Below are positions 8,802-17,454 of a stretch of DNA of 64,000 nucleotides, piece after piece. The DNA is from Duncaniella sp. (GTDB taxonomy: Bacteria; Bacteroidota; Bacteroidia; Bacteroidales; Muribaculaceae): positions 812,962 to 876,961 of the forward strand of contig JAMPEV010000001.1 of assembly GCA_023664955.1 (NCBI GenBank). The letters run 5' to 3'. How positions within the stretch are numbered: position 1 is the stretch's first letter; every line of letters starts with the position of its first letter. Under the pieces are notes generated by a model. It did not search any database. It worked only from the letters and a program-made list of their open reading frames with translations, and was not told where the DNA came from. The translations under genes were made by a program, and so were the position numbers.

Positions 8802-9743
8802 TTAATAATCTCGTGAAATATATCCTATATAATTTTTAATGAAGCGGTAGAATGACGGTATCCGCATGAGTATGCACTCGAAGAGGAATATACCCAATAG
8901 TGTGCAGCCGATCCCCATCAACACATCAATAATGTAGTGATGAGATGTGTATACCGCTGTGAACCAAATGCCAAGGCAAATCACGGCAAATAAAACCCGA
9001 AGCCATAATGAACAGTTAGCTTTCAGTGAATAGATGAATGCTATAAGCATATAGGCAGCATGAAGCGAAGGAAGAGCGGCAAACACATTGGAATTCCTCG
9101 AATATAACCCGTCAAATATACCCAAACCGGTCATCTCGTCAAAACGCCCGAGCCCAGCTACCTGCCCCGTGGTCCCCACAATGAAGTCAAAACCGTGGGA
9201 TGCCACATACCACGGCGGAGCTGCCGGGTGGATATAGTAATAAGTGAAACCAAGCAGATTGACAAAAAGGAACACCAAAGCAAAGTGCAGATACACGCTA
9301 TATTGCCTGCGGAAAAACAGCCAAATGCCGAATAAAACCGGCACAGGCACCCAGCACAGGTAAAATACCCCGGCCATGAAATCCATCACAGTGCAATTGT
9401 GGAGCGCAAAAAACTCGTTAGGGGTCATGACACCGGCCGATGTCGCGATTCCGAACAGATTCTTTTCCGACTCATACAGCCCCTGGATATCGACCGGATT
9501 CACCATATAATTTGGCATAATGTTCATCCAGTCATATGAGATGCCGAAAATCACAAATGGCAGGAGAGCTACCACAAAACGTCTTGTTGACGCATTGACA
9601 AAGAGCAAAAAAGCCAAAAGACAGGAGATATAGAAATGTTCGGGACGAAGCCCCACGAACATCGCAGTGACCGCAATCCAAATTACGAGCGACGCGCATA
9701 TCACCGCAGCCTCCCGGCGTCCGGGGAATCTAATAAGCGACAT
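8802..9743 (-). CDS. AUR1/PAP2-like membrane phosphotransferase, candidate inositol-phosphoceramide synthase
   Basis: This 313-residue multi-pass protein has PAP2-superfamily motifs: LPSLHAAYM with the conserved His, and YTSHHYIIDVLMG with the second His and Asp. The order and spacing resemble fungal Aur1, which transfers phosphoinositol from phosphatidylinositol to ceramide. From memory, the Bacteroides thetaiotaomicron inositol-lipid cluster (BT_1522-1526) contains such a gene beside a CDP-alcohol phosphotransferase. The ATG at 9743 is preferred; a longer frame to 9866 would overlap the neighbouring gene by about 70 bases. Confidence 0.82.
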   Translation of the reverse strand: MSLIRFPGRREAAVICASLVIWIAVTAMFVGLRPEHFYISCLLAFLLFVNASTRRFVVALLPFVIFGISYDWMNIMPNYMVNPVDIQGLYESEKNLFGIATSAGVMTPNEFFALHNCTVMDFMAGVFYLCWVPVPVLFGIWLFFRRQYSVYLHFALVFLFVNLLGFTYYYIHPAAPPWYVASHGFDFIVGTTGQVAGLGRFDEMTGLGIFDGLYSRNSNVFAALPSLHAAYMLIAFIYSLKANCSLWLRVLFAVICLGIWFTAVYTSHHYIIDVLMGIGCTLLGIFLFECILMRIPSFYRFIKNYIGYISRDY

Positions 9744-9795
9744 GATTTCAGAGTGTTTAAGGTGCTTGATTGAAGGGTTGGAGAGATTAACACAC

Positions 9796-10515
9796 TTACT
9801 TGCGAGAAAGCAAGCGACGGCAGTGAGCAATACGGGCAAAAGCTGTGATATTGGCAAATACCGCAATCACGGCCATGGCAGCAATCAGGATATAAAGCGG
9901 GTCAAAATCATTGTTGGCAAGGTTAGACCCCACAATTCCGGTGATTAGTGCGCCAACACTTGTAACCACCACACGTTCAGGACGCTGCATAAATCCGACC
10001 TTACATTCCAGGCCTAATCCCTCGGCACGGGCGCGGACATAGCTTACCATGATTGATCCGACGAGAGCAACGAAAGTGATCAACGCCCCCATTACGTAGC
10101 CACACTGAATAAGGTAGTAGCTAATACCTCCCAAAGTGAAGAGTTCGCAATAACGGTCGAGCACGGAGTCGTACATCGCACCAAATGTTGATACCATATT
10201 GCCTAAACGTGCCACTTGGCCGTCGAGCATATCAAAAAGCGAGAAAAGTATTATCACCGCACCGCCCAATGTCAACAGGGGATAGTTCAGATTGCCCGGG
10301 GTGGCAGTGTAGCCCGCATATACAAAAATCACGGCTGCGGCAATGTTGCCGAGCAGTCCGATGGTTGTAACCATGTTGGGAGTAACGCCAATACGGATTA
10401 ACAGGCGCACAAAGGGGTTTATCACAAAGTAGATGCCTTGCTGAAGCTTGTCACGTAGACGTTTAAACATACTGTTTTTTTGAATGGATGTTATTGTTAA
10501 TTCATTATTTGACAT
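9796..10515 (-). CDS. CDP-alcohol phosphatidyltransferase, candidate phosphatidylinositol-phosphate synthase
   Basis: This 239-residue membrane enzyme has the full signature with canonical spacing: Asp95, Asp98, Gly99, Ala102, Arg103, Gly112, Asp116, Asp120. It would transfer phosphatidyl from CDP-diacylglycerol to an alcohol or inositol phosphate at the inner membrane. Its position between a GtrA-like gene and an AUR1-like gene matches the arrangement recalled for Bacteroides phosphatidylinositol-phosphate synthase. PgsA-like activity cannot be excluded. It starts 27 bases after the GtrA-like gene ends. Confidence 0.85.
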   Translation of the reverse strand: MSNNELTITSIQKNSMFKRLRDKLQQGIYFVINPFVRLLIRIGVTPNMVTTIGLLGNIAAAVIFVYAGYTATPGNLNYPLLTLGGAVIILFSLFDMLDGQVARLGNMVSTFGAMYDSVLDRYCELFTLGGISYYLIQCGYVMGALITFVALVGSIMVSYVRARAEGLGLECKVGFMQRPERVVVTSVGALITGIVGSNLANNDFDPLYILIAAMAVIAVFANITAFARIAHCRRLLSRK

Positions 10516-10542
10516 GATAATAAGTATATATTACATTTAAAG

Positions 10543-11103
10543 TTATAGTTTGTCAGGAATCCGCTTGGGGATTCTTACAATAGAGTCAATTAATCGCTTG
10601 GCGTAAGGGTCAAACCAAGTCTGACGGTATACGAAATTGCGCTGTAACACGAAGTTCCATCCCCATGACACGAGTAGCGAGGCCACCAATCGGGAAGCGG
10701 CAAAGATGCCGTCGGCGCTAAATCCAATGTTGAGGAGCCATTTCCAATGGGAGAGCAGGGTGGCAAGCCCGGTGGTTCCGTACATGTTAAGGAGTAACGA
10801 CCCGCTCCACACGAGGAAATATTTCACACCCACGGCACGGACACTTTGGCCTTTGGCATGGAAAGTAAACCTGTAGTTTATGCAGCAATTTACCACCCCA
10901 CCGGCTATTGCTCCTATCGCCACTGACAGATTTGAACGGTAGAACGGATCCAAATTGGTGAGAATCACCATATAAAACAGAAAGCTCATGCCAAGGTCAG
11001 TCCAAGATGCCACTTGCGATGACACCGCCGACCGCAGAAATGTGGAAATCAGACCTCCACCATGGAGAAATTTATCTTTTAAATCATTGAATTTCTGATT
11101 CAT
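10543..11103 (-). CDS. GtrA-like four-helix membrane protein
   Basis: This 186-residue protein has four hydrophobic segments and the GtrA-like pattern of a glycine-rich second helix (AIGAIAGGVVNCCINYRFTF) and a C-terminal W-N-F-V-x-x-R motif (WGWNFVLQRNFVY). GtrA-family proteins are thought to help move polyprenyl-linked sugars or lipids across membranes. Its start overlaps the PgpA-like gene by 4 bases, so the two are probably coupled. A lipid-transfer role in the inositol-lipid pathway is inference. Confidence 0.8.
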   Translation of the reverse strand: MNQKFNDLKDKFLHGGGLISTFLRSAVSSQVASWTDLGMSFLFYMVILTNLDPFYRSNLSVAIGAIAGGVVNCCINYRFTFHAKGQSVRAVGVKYFLVWSGSLLLNMYGTTGLATLLSHWKWLLNIGFSADGIFAASRLVASLLVSWGWNFVLQRNFVYRQTWFDPYAKRLIDSIVRIPKRIPDKL

Positions 11104-11627
11104 GGCATGAGGTGGGGAATATATAGTGAGAGGTAAAGGACAAATGCGCTGTAAATACCGGCGAGAATGTCATCGGCCATCACGCCCACACCGCCCGGTA
11201 GGTCCTCCATCTTCCTAACTCCAAGCGGCTTTAAGATGTCAAAGAATCGAAACAATGCAAGGGAGATAAGGGCAAAAATCCAAAAAGATGTAGTGTGCAT
11301 CGGATCGGGCTCCGAGGCGAATACACACAAGGGGAGCATTGCAATCCACTGTCCGACAGTCTCGTCCATCACAACTTTCGAGGGGTCAGGCCCCCAGAAT
11401 CTTTCTGCCACGTTGGCCGACCAAATTCCGAGAAAAGTGAAAACCACAATCAGAGCCAGATTAATAAGCAAGGCATTGGCAGGACTGTGAGTCAGTAGAA
11501 GGGGAATCCACAGGATAAGTCCCACGATAGCGCCCATGGTACCGGGTCCCCAAGGGAAAAAACCTGCTCCGAAGCTGGTGGAGATAAATTTCGGTAGAAA
11601 TGGGAATTTAGTTTCCATATGCATCAC
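11100..11627 (-). CDS. PgpA-family lipid phosphatase, candidate phosphatidylinositol-phosphate phosphatase
   Basis: PgpA-family membrane phosphatases remove a terminal phosphate from a phospholipid. The 175 residues carry GPGTMGAIVG near the N-terminus and the family block RFFDILKPLGVRKMEDLPGG followed by GVMADDILAG, which contains the metal-binding aspartates. In Bacteroides a homologue beside the PI-phosphate synthase has been reported to convert PI-phosphate to PI; the same role fits here. It overlaps both neighbours by 4 bases (ATGA-type junctions). Confidence 0.88.
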   Translation of the reverse strand: MMHMETKFPFLPKFISTSFGAGFFPWGPGTMGAIVGLILWIPLLLTHSPANALLINLALIVVFTFLGIWSANVAERFWGPDPSKVVMDETVGQWIAMLPLCVFASEPDPMHTTSFWIFALISLALFRFFDILKPLGVRKMEDLPGGVGVMADDILAGIYSAFVLYLSLYIPHLMP

Positions 11628-12499
11628 TTGTTACCACGTTTATGTTTTTTTATGTCGTTCAAAATGGCTCTGGCAATCACGGCCGACGCCTCCACTCTAC
11701 AAGGGGCAAAGCTTGGCCAGTCGTTGAAGTCGATGATAGTGATTTCGCCATCGGGAGAGAGGATGCAATCACCTCCGTAAATCTTGATATCGAGAGCCTC
11801 GGCCGCTTTGTTGCACAAAGATTTGAAATGCTCAAGGTCGAAGCTCGGATGCTGAGGGAGCTCCTCCACAGTGTCGTTGCCATCCTTGGAATATGTTTTG
11901 TCGAAATGGAAGAACCAATAGAAATAAGGAGTACCGTACACACCGTAGAATTTGATGAGGTCGCCTTCGAGATGACGATTGATGACGGCTCTCTTGATTC
12001 CGCGCATGAAGTATTCCTGGAGCACCTCTTGAGCCTCTTCAGGGTGACGGACATATGTCACGTCCTCCTTGTGCATAGCGTATAGGTCACCGCGCTTTAT
12101 CCATGCGCGCTCCATCCCGGCTTTTTTCATCAGAGGGATGATAACTTCGTTGGTATTTACTATCAAGCTCTCGGGATAAGGGATATTATTGCCGATTAGG
12201 ATACGTGTCAGTCGCTCTCGGATACAGTTTTCCACGCCGTAGCCGGAGTTAATCACCAGGGCACCATCGTCCTCCTTTTTCTGAAGAATCGGGAAAGAGC
12301 GGTGGTCGCGGCACATACTGATTATGATGTCCTCCTTTACCTGCCCGGCAATGAGCTGCTCCTCACTGTATATCTTCACCTCGCAACCTCGTTTACGGAG
12401 CTGCTCGGCAGTGAGGTTAAGGATTGCGGCGTCGTTCCCGATGTGGTTAGGGGAATAGGCGCCGGCTCTCATTATTCCGGCTATTTTTATATCAGCCAT
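11624..12499 (-). CDS. ATP-grasp fold protein, possibly inositol-phosphate-kinase-like
   Basis: This 291-residue protein looks like an ATP-grasp ligase or kinase. An N-terminal Rossmann-like part (1-90) precedes ATP-binding strands around WIKRGDLYAMH, then NRHLEGDLIKFYGVYG, and the metal-binding tail GGDCILSPDGEITIIDFNDW. The QEF(x)NH..KVY and IIDIN(Y/F)P-like pattern recalls inositol trisphosphate 5/6-kinases, but RimK/glutathione-synthase-like ligases share it. It overlaps the PgpA-like gene by 4 bases and occupies the place where, as I recall, Bacteroides has inositol-phosphate synthase. The substrate is not established. Confidence 0.75.
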   Translation of the reverse strand: MADIKIAGIMRAGAYSPNHIGNDAAILNLTAEQLRKRGCEVKIYSEEQLIAGQVKEDIIISMCRDHRSFPILQKKEDDGALVINSGYGVENCIRERLTRILIGNNIPYPESLIVNTNEVIIPLMKKAGMERAWIKRGDLYAMHKEDVTYVRHPEEAQEVLQEYFMRGIKRAVINRHLEGDLIKFYGVYGTPYFYWFFHFDKTYSKDGNDTVEELPQHPSFDLEHFKSLCNKAAEALDIKIYGGDCILSPDGEITIIDFNDWPSFAPCRVEASAVIARAILNDIKKHKRGNK

Positions 12500-12586
12500 A
12501 TTGTCTTTGTTTTATGGTCCGAAGGTTATATTTGTTATCTTAGTTTGCTATATTGAAGAGACGATTAAGTCGCAAATCACGCTACT

Positions 12587-13288
12587 TTATGATGATGTGA
12601 TTAAATCGACGGCATTCCCGATGTCGGAGATGTGATCGACATCCACGATTTTCTTGAACGGGAACGCCTTCAGCCTGAAATTCTGGGCTATCAGGGCACG
12701 TTGGAAATCTCGCATCCTCGTGGCACCGGCCTGCATGCACCGGTCAAGGATCCGAAGGGAATCCCGGCTTAGAAGATATATCCCTCCCGACACGTACTTG
12801 ACATCTTCAACATAGGTGTCGGAGAAGCCTGTAATCCAATTGGCCTTTTCGGTGGTGACGTACAAGGGTTTTTCGTCATCGATGAAAGAAGTCACAGCCA
12901 TATATCCATCAGCAGATTCATCAGATTCGAATGCGTGGATATATTCATGGAACTCCTCCTCGCCAAACACAGTATCGACCGTCGATAGGCAAAATCTATC
13001 CCCCTTTATGGTGTCACTGAGCCGGGAGAAGCTGTGCATTGAGCCGGGAGTTGTCATAGAGATAACCTCCAATGGGATGGTGAGATTCATGGATTTCACC
13101 GTATCCTTTACCTCCGGCATATCCTCGTTGACTATCACGCTGATTGAAGTGGCTCCAGCCGAGGTAAATATATGAATCAAGCGTTCAATCATAGTAGAGC
13201 CGTTGAGACGCACGAGCGGCTTGGGGACGCTGATCCCCTCTTGCTGCAAACGTGAGCCTTGACCGGCTGCTATGATGGCGTAGTGCAT
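12587..13288 (-). CDS. NTP-transferase (sugar/polyol-phosphate nucleotidyltransferase)
   Basis: This 233-residue protein starts with the nucleotidyltransferase signature AIIAAGQGSRL followed by PKPLVRLNG and continues as a single GT-A-like domain; LSTVDTVFGEEEF probably supplies metal-binding aspartates. Such enzymes make NDP-sugars or CDP-alcohols. It lies 87 bases upstream of the ATP-grasp gene and 47 bases after pdxA. In archaea and some bacteria an inositol-1-phosphate cytidylyltransferase of this fold feeds a CDP-alcohol phosphotransferase, so CDP-inositol formation is one possibility. That is inference. Confidence 0.82.
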   Translation of the reverse strand: MHYAIIAAGQGSRLQQEGISVPKPLVRLNGSTMIERLIHIFTSAGATSISVIVNEDMPEVKDTVKSMNLTIPLEVISMTTPGSMHSFSRLSDTIKGDRFCLSTVDTVFGEEEFHEYIHAFESDESADGYMAVTSFIDDEKPLYVTTEKANWITGFSDTYVEDVKYVSGGIYLLSRDSLRILDRCMQAGATRMRDFQRALIAQNFRLKAFPFKKIVDVDHISDIGNAVDLITSS

Positions 13289-13335
13289 ATATTTTTTTGT
13301 TAGACCCGGTTAATGGATTTTAGCGTAATACTGTG

Positions 13336-14442
13336 TCAGAGTTCGTCCTGAGGTTCTTCTTTGGGTTCGACGGGAAGTTTGTCGCTACCCTTATCGAAGT
13401 TTTGTTTGCGAAGGGGATGGCGTGTAGCCTCGCGTTCGTGTATACGGTTGCGATATATATCGATAGCGGTGTAAATCGCTTGACGGAGAGACTGCTCATC
13501 GGCAATACCCTGACCTGCAATATCGTAGGCGGTACCATGGTCGGGTGATGTGCGCACGATGGGAAGTCCGGCAGTGAAGTTGACACCATTTTCACCAGCA
13601 AGCAGCTTGAAGGGGATTAGACCTTGGTCGTGGTACATTGCGAGGATGCCGTCAAACTTGGTATAAGCGCCACTCCCGAAGAAACCGTCGGCGGGGTAAG
13701 GACCGAAAGCGAGAATATGTCGCTTGTTAGCTTCAGCTATGGCAGGCGATATAATCTCCTTATCCTCAGTACCAATCACGCCGTTGTCGCCGGCATGTGG
13801 ATTGAGTGCGAGCACTGCGATGCGCGGACTGTGGACGCCGAAATCAGCCACAAGCGAGCGGTTGAAAGTTGTCAGACGTTCCAAAATTACGTCAGTGGTG
13901 ATTTTAGGTGACACTTCGGCTATTGAATCGTGGATTGTGACGAGAGCCACACGCAGGCGTTCGCTGCACATTATCATCATGGCTTTCTTACCATCGCCAA
14001 GTTCTGCCTCAAGAAACTCGGTGTGACCCGGGAAGTTAAAGTCATCGCCATGGATAGTATCCTTGTTGATGGGAGCGGTAACGATAACATCGATTTCGCC
14101 GGAGCGAAGATCGGCGGCGGCGCATTTCAGAGCCTCAAGAGCAGCGGATCCGGCGGTTGCGGTAGCCTGTCCCGGTTCAATTTTTGTATCCTCCGGCACC
14201 ACATTCACAATGTTGACTTGCTCATCATTAGCCTCACCGGCATTGTCGATTTGGAAAAGCTTGAAATCCGAAATACCGAGATTCTTTCGGTAGAAGGCTG
14301 CGATTTTGGCCGAGCCATATACGATGGGGGTGCAAAGTTCAACAATTCGAGGATCCTCCAGCACCTTAAGCAGGATTTCATAGCCAATGCCGTTAATGTC
14401 GCCATGGGTGATACCCACTTTGATTTTTTTATAATGCTCCAT
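13336..14442 (-). CDS. pdxA: 4-hydroxythreonine-4-phosphate dehydrogenase
   Basis: PdxA oxidises 4-phosphohydroxy-L-threonine in the DXP-dependent branch of pyridoxal phosphate synthesis. The 368 residues include GDINGIGYE near the N-terminus, the metal ligand His in FPGHTEFLE, MYHDQGLIPFK and VRTSPDHGTAYDIAG, all family hallmarks. An acidic tail (PVEPKEEPQDEL) follows the usual C-terminus. It is the first gene of the minus-strand run leading into the lipid cluster. Confidence 0.95.
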   Translation of the reverse strand: MEHYKKIKVGITHGDINGIGYEILLKVLEDPRIVELCTPIVYGSAKIAAFYRKNLGISDFKLFQIDNAGEANDEQVNIVNVVPEDTKIEPGQATATAGSAALEALKCAAADLRSGEIDVIVTAPINKDTIHGDDFNFPGHTEFLEAELGDGKKAMMIMCSERLRVALVTIHDSIAEVSPKITTDVILERLTTFNRSLVADFGVHSPRIAVLALNPHAGDNGVIGTEDKEIISPAIAEANKRHILAFGPYPADGFFGSGAYTKFDGILAMYHDQGLIPFKLLAGENGVNFTAGLPIVRTSPDHGTAYDIAGQGIADEQSLRQAIYTAIDIYRNRIHEREATRHPLRKQNFDKGSDKLPVEPKEEPQDEL

Positions 14443-14973
14443 TACAAATTCTTAAGAGAGAGTCTATTATACTCTATTAGTTAAATAAAATCGGAAGGTG
14501 CCAGATCGGAGAGACGGCACACATCTAACGGCTTATTCCATCCTGGAAAAGCCTGTTCTCGCAGGTAAATCACTCCGCCAAACGGTGTAATTCACCCGAT
14601 TAATTTGTAAAATTACAAAAAAATCCCTTAGTAGCCCCAAGGAGACTCCTAACATGCGTCCTTTTAACTTATTTTAATATTAGCTAACTATCTTTTTGGA
14701 TGGAATATGAAATTACCGTAAAGGACGGTTTGTAAGTTCTTTTTGATATTTTGGGCCCTGATTCGTCACGACAACATCGACCAACCAGGGCTCTATGATT
14801 GTGGTTAACCCCGGGTTCCGCTGCGCTTCAACCGGGGTTAACAATCACTACCCTCTCGGGAGCTGCCATTTCCGAGCTTTAGAGTGTGTCCAATACCTAA
14901 GATAACTCGAAGGCGCGACACTCCTGGTGACGGGCATTGGGGAGGGGGATGGTGCATATTAAAGATGAATAGC
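14443..14973. other. Gene-free 531-base stretch with consecutive hairpins
   Basis: No convincing ORF is seen. Inverted repeats occur at about 14751-14791 (GGGCCCTG with CAGGGCTC) and at 14797-14846 (a GC-rich REP-like element), with further short complementary segments toward 14940. It lies between the divergent upstream end of pdxA and the downstream end of the small membrane-protein gene. Confidence 0.5.
14797..14846. repeat. REP-like palindromic element
   Basis: TTAACCCCGG on the left pairs with CCGGGGTTAA on the right, extended by GATTGT and ACAATC, with a short loop around CCGCTGCGCTTC. The GC-rich stem with a CGCTGCG-type loop resembles dispersed palindromic elements of Bacteroidales. 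Only one copy was found in this window. Confidence 0.65.
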
Positions 14974-15375
14974 TTATTCGGCGCGTTCTCCGCGTTGGGA
15001 TTTACGGATTGAATTTTCGATAAGGAAGGCCGCCAATAGGCCGAGGCCGCCGCCTAATAGAACGCATGCACCAATAATGTTATTTTGCATAGTCCACAAC
15101 CCACTAGTGTTGCCAATGGACACAATCAAAGAGCTAATTAACAGACCAAGTCCAAGTCCTACTGCGAAAGCACCCCACTTAAGTGCGGTAAAACGGTTGT
15201 CAGTCTGAGGAGTTAAGCAATTGGCAATCTTGCTAAGGTCAAGGTTTTCTGCTGATTCGGAAGTGATTTTTTCGATGAGCATCATGCGTTCACGACGGCG
15301 CACGAAAAGTTCGATTACCTTGTAGATTGAGCCAAAGATAATGGCCACGATGAAAATTTGGGATAGAGCATTCAT
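14974..15375 (-). CDS. Small membrane protein (DUF6249-like)
   Basis: This 133-residue protein has an N-terminal helix (about 5-22), a charged segment (RRRERMMLIEK) and two further helices (about 67-87 and 97-118) ending in a basic tail. The layout resembles the DUF6249 proteins often found near ECF sigma factors in Bacteroidetes; the assignment is tentative. It is divergent from the sigma-factor gene at 15593. Confidence 0.68.
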   Translation of the reverse strand: MNALSQIFIVAIIFGSIYKVIELFVRRRERMMLIEKITSESAENLDLSKIANCLTPQTDNRFTALKWGAFAVGLGLGLLISSLIVSIGNTSGLWTMQNNIIGACVLLGGGLGLLAAFLIENSIRKSQRGERAE

Positions 15376-15551
15376 AATTTTTATATATTAAAAGATTTTT
15401 TTGTTTTGCTCGTTTAGACGTAGGGTAATTAGAGAGGTTACATTTATAGATAAAAAAATTCAGAAAATATTTTTATAGTTCGAGCAGGAAATATAAACAC
15501 GCTTAGCGCACCTTTCTTGCATGTTGGTAAGATTTTCAGAAAAAATTTTAC

Positions 15552-15559
15552 TAAATTTG
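15552..15559 (+). promoter_or_regulatory. -7 element TAAATTTG before the ECF sigma gene
   Basis: TAAATTTG matches TAnnTTTG and lies 33 bases before the GTG start. No TTG occurs at the preferred 19-21 spacing, so the upstream half of the promoter is not supported. Confidence 0.45.
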
Positions 15560-15592
15560 TAACCTCGGGCATCGAAGCGGAGTCTAACGGGT

Positions 15593-16147
15593 GTGGAAAA
15601 GACAGATAAAGACATCATATATCAGATTCTCAATGGGGACGTTGAAAAGTTCCGGTTGATAATGGACCGGTATTCGCAGCGCATCTTCATCGTTGTGGTG
15701 AAAATTGTGAGCAGCGAAGACGACGCAGAGGAGATCACCCAGGATGTGTTTATGAAGGCGTTCCGCAATCTTGGGAAGTTTGACTTCAGGAGTTCACTCT
15801 CCACCTGGCTCTATCGCATAGCCTACAACGAAGCCATCAACCACACACGTAAGTCGTCACGGCAAGAAGTAGCGGTGGATGAAACGATGCTGAAGGCAGT
15901 GTCAGATTCACAGGTAGATAGTGTGCTCGACATGGAGAATCCGCTTTTGGGCGCATTGCCCCGTGCCATTGAGGCATTGACTGTGGAGGAACGAGCCTTA
16001 ATTACCCTTCATTATTATGAAGGAATACCGCTCAAAGAAGTGGCCGAGATGCAGGGGATTGGCGAATCAGCCGCTAAAGTGAAACTGATGCGGACAAGGC
16101 GCAAACTGTACGTGTTAATTAAAGAAATTTCGCAAAAATATGAATGA
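15593..16147 (+). CDS. ECF-type RNA polymerase sigma factor
   Basis: This 184-residue protein has sigma region 2 (about 20-90; the DAEEITQDVFMKAFRNLGKF segment and STWLYRIAYN are typical of region 2) and region 4 (about 125-180, with HYYEGIPLKEVAEMQGI as helix-turn-helix). The start is a GTG at 15593; no ATG is placed to keep the N-terminus. The next gene overlaps by 8 bases and encodes a membrane protein, the usual arrangement for a sigma/anti-sigma pair. Confidence 0.92.
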   Translation: MEKTDKDIIYQILNGDVEKFRLIMDRYSQRIFIVVVKIVSSEDDAEEITQDVFMKAFRNLGKFDFRSSLSTWLYRIAYNEAINHTRKSSRQEVAVDETMLKAVSDSQVDSVLDMENPLLGALPRAIEALTVEERALITLHYYEGIPLKEVAEMQGIGESAAKVKLMRTRRKLYVLIKEISQKYE

Positions 16148-16574
16148 TAAATCACCGTTATACAGAGCTTTAGAGTCACGAGGCGAAGGTCGTAAGCTTC
16201 CGCTCGACTTCTCGTCGCAAATGATGACGGAGATTCGAGCGATAGATAAGCGACGCCGGCGCGCCGAAATAATTTGGTCAGTAATAGGCTATTTGATTGC
16301 CGTGGTAGCCGCTGGAGGCGCTTTGTTCTATTATTGTAGAGGAATCCTTGGTGATGTTGCGAAGGGCTTGATAGCCTCCGGCGCAGATTTTGCTGAAGGC
16401 ACATCTTCTGACATATCGGTGTTTGACAATATTTTGCAAGTAGGCGTGGCGATGGATGGCTCGTATATGACCATAGCGACCATACTCTCTGCGGCCGCGG
16501 CCTTGTTGCTTGCACTTGACTACCTCATGCGCAGGAAATTTGCGGTGAAATATGACGAAAATCCAAGGGCATAA
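16140..16574 (+). CDS. Probable anti-sigma membrane protein
   Basis: This 144-residue protein has a cytoplasmic N-terminus of about 45 residues (LPLDFSSQMMTEIRAIDKRR) and two transmembrane helices, about 47-67 and 111-129. It overlaps the ECF sigma gene by 8 bases. Partner function is inferred from this coupling and topology; no zinc-binding anti-sigma motif is visible. Confidence 0.65.
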   Translation: MNDKSPLYRALESRGEGRKLPLDFSSQMMTEIRAIDKRRRRAEIIWSVIGYLIAVVAAGGALFYYCRGILGDVAKGLIASGADFAEGTSSDISVFDNILQVGVAMDGSYMTIATILSAAAALLLALDYLMRRKFAVKYDENPRA

Positions 16575-16627
16575 ACAAAAAATTGTTAAAAATTAACACG
16601 CATTTTTTGCCAACAAGCGTTTTATTA

Positions 16628-16658
16628 TTGTCTATGTGTGAAATAATGACTAACTTTG
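16628..16658 (+). promoter_or_regulatory. Bacteroidetes-type promoter for psd-pssA
   Basis: TTG at 16628-16630 and TAACTTTG at 16651-16658 are separated by 20 bases, an ideal match to the -33/-7 architecture. It would give a leader of roughly 100 bases before psd. Confidence 0.75.
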
Positions 16659-16762
16659 CGCATTAACTATGTGCGTTCATATACTAACCTTGAAGCGCAC
16701 ATCAGTTTAACACCTACAACCGATAGTGCCTAACGCACTGCATTTCAAACAGGTAAACCATA

Positions 16763-17431
16763 ATGAAGGTAAAAATACATCACGAGGGTACAAACATCCT
16801 TATCATCCTGTTGCTGATATTGATTGTCATCAATCTATCGGCATGGATGTTTATACGACCAGCCGCGATACCTACGGTGTTTACCTCTATTTCAGCCGTG
16901 CTCTATCTGTTTGTGGTGAATTTCTTCCGCTCGCCCCGGCGCACTTTCCGCGGCGACCGTCAGGATGTAGTGGTATCATCGGTCGACGGCACAGTGGTAG
17001 CCTTAGAGGAAGTATTTGAGCCGGAGGTGCTTCGGCGCAAGGTCAGAATGCTTTCGGTGTTCATGTCTGTACTGAATGTACATGCCAACTGGTTTCCAAT
17101 AGACGGTGAGGTGCTCATGGTACGCCACCATAAAGGTCGCTTCATGAGTGCTTATTTACCTAAAGCAAGCACCGACAATGAACGGTCGACAGTTCTGATT
17201 CGTGCCACCAACGGGCAGGAAGTACTTGTGAGACAGATAGCAGGAGCGGTGGCTCGACGCATCGTCACTTATGCCGAGCCGGGCGACCGGGCAAATATCG
17301 AGGACCATATGGGATTCATAAAATTCGGATCGCGCGTGGACATCTACCTGCCCCTTGACACTGAGATATTTGTGAAGATTGGCGACAAAACCACCGGTGG
17401 AGTCACAGTGGTGGGCCGTCTGAGAAAATAA
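16763..17431 (+). CDS. psd: Phosphatidylserine decarboxylase proenzyme
   Basis: Psd converts phosphatidylserine to phosphatidylethanolamine at the inner membrane and self-cleaves to form its pyruvoyl group. The 222 residues are the short Psd type, with N-terminal membrane helices. HANWFPIDGEV is the family block, and the Ser in MGFIKFGSRVDIYLP is the expected self-processing site. pssA follows after 23 bases and supplies the substrate. Confidence 0.94.
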   Translation: MKVKIHHEGTNILIILLLILIVINLSAWMFIRPAAIPTVFTSISAVLYLFVVNFFRSPRRTFRGDRQDVVVSSVDGTVVALEEVFEPEVLRRKVRMLSVFMSVLNVHANWFPIDGEVLMVRHHKGRFMSAYLPKASTDNERSTVLIRATNGQEVLVRQIAGAVARRIVTYAEPGDRANIEDHMGFIKFGSRVDIYLPLDTEIFVKIGDKTTGGVTVVGRLRK

Positions 17432-17454
17432 CTTCTAAAAAATACAATCTGAAA

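Noticed and set aside
14500..14530. AGATCGGAGAGACGGCACACATCT resembles an Illumina adapter
   Set aside because: It differs from the adapter at several positions, including gaps, and is continuous with ordinary intergenic sequence. It is taken as a coincidence.
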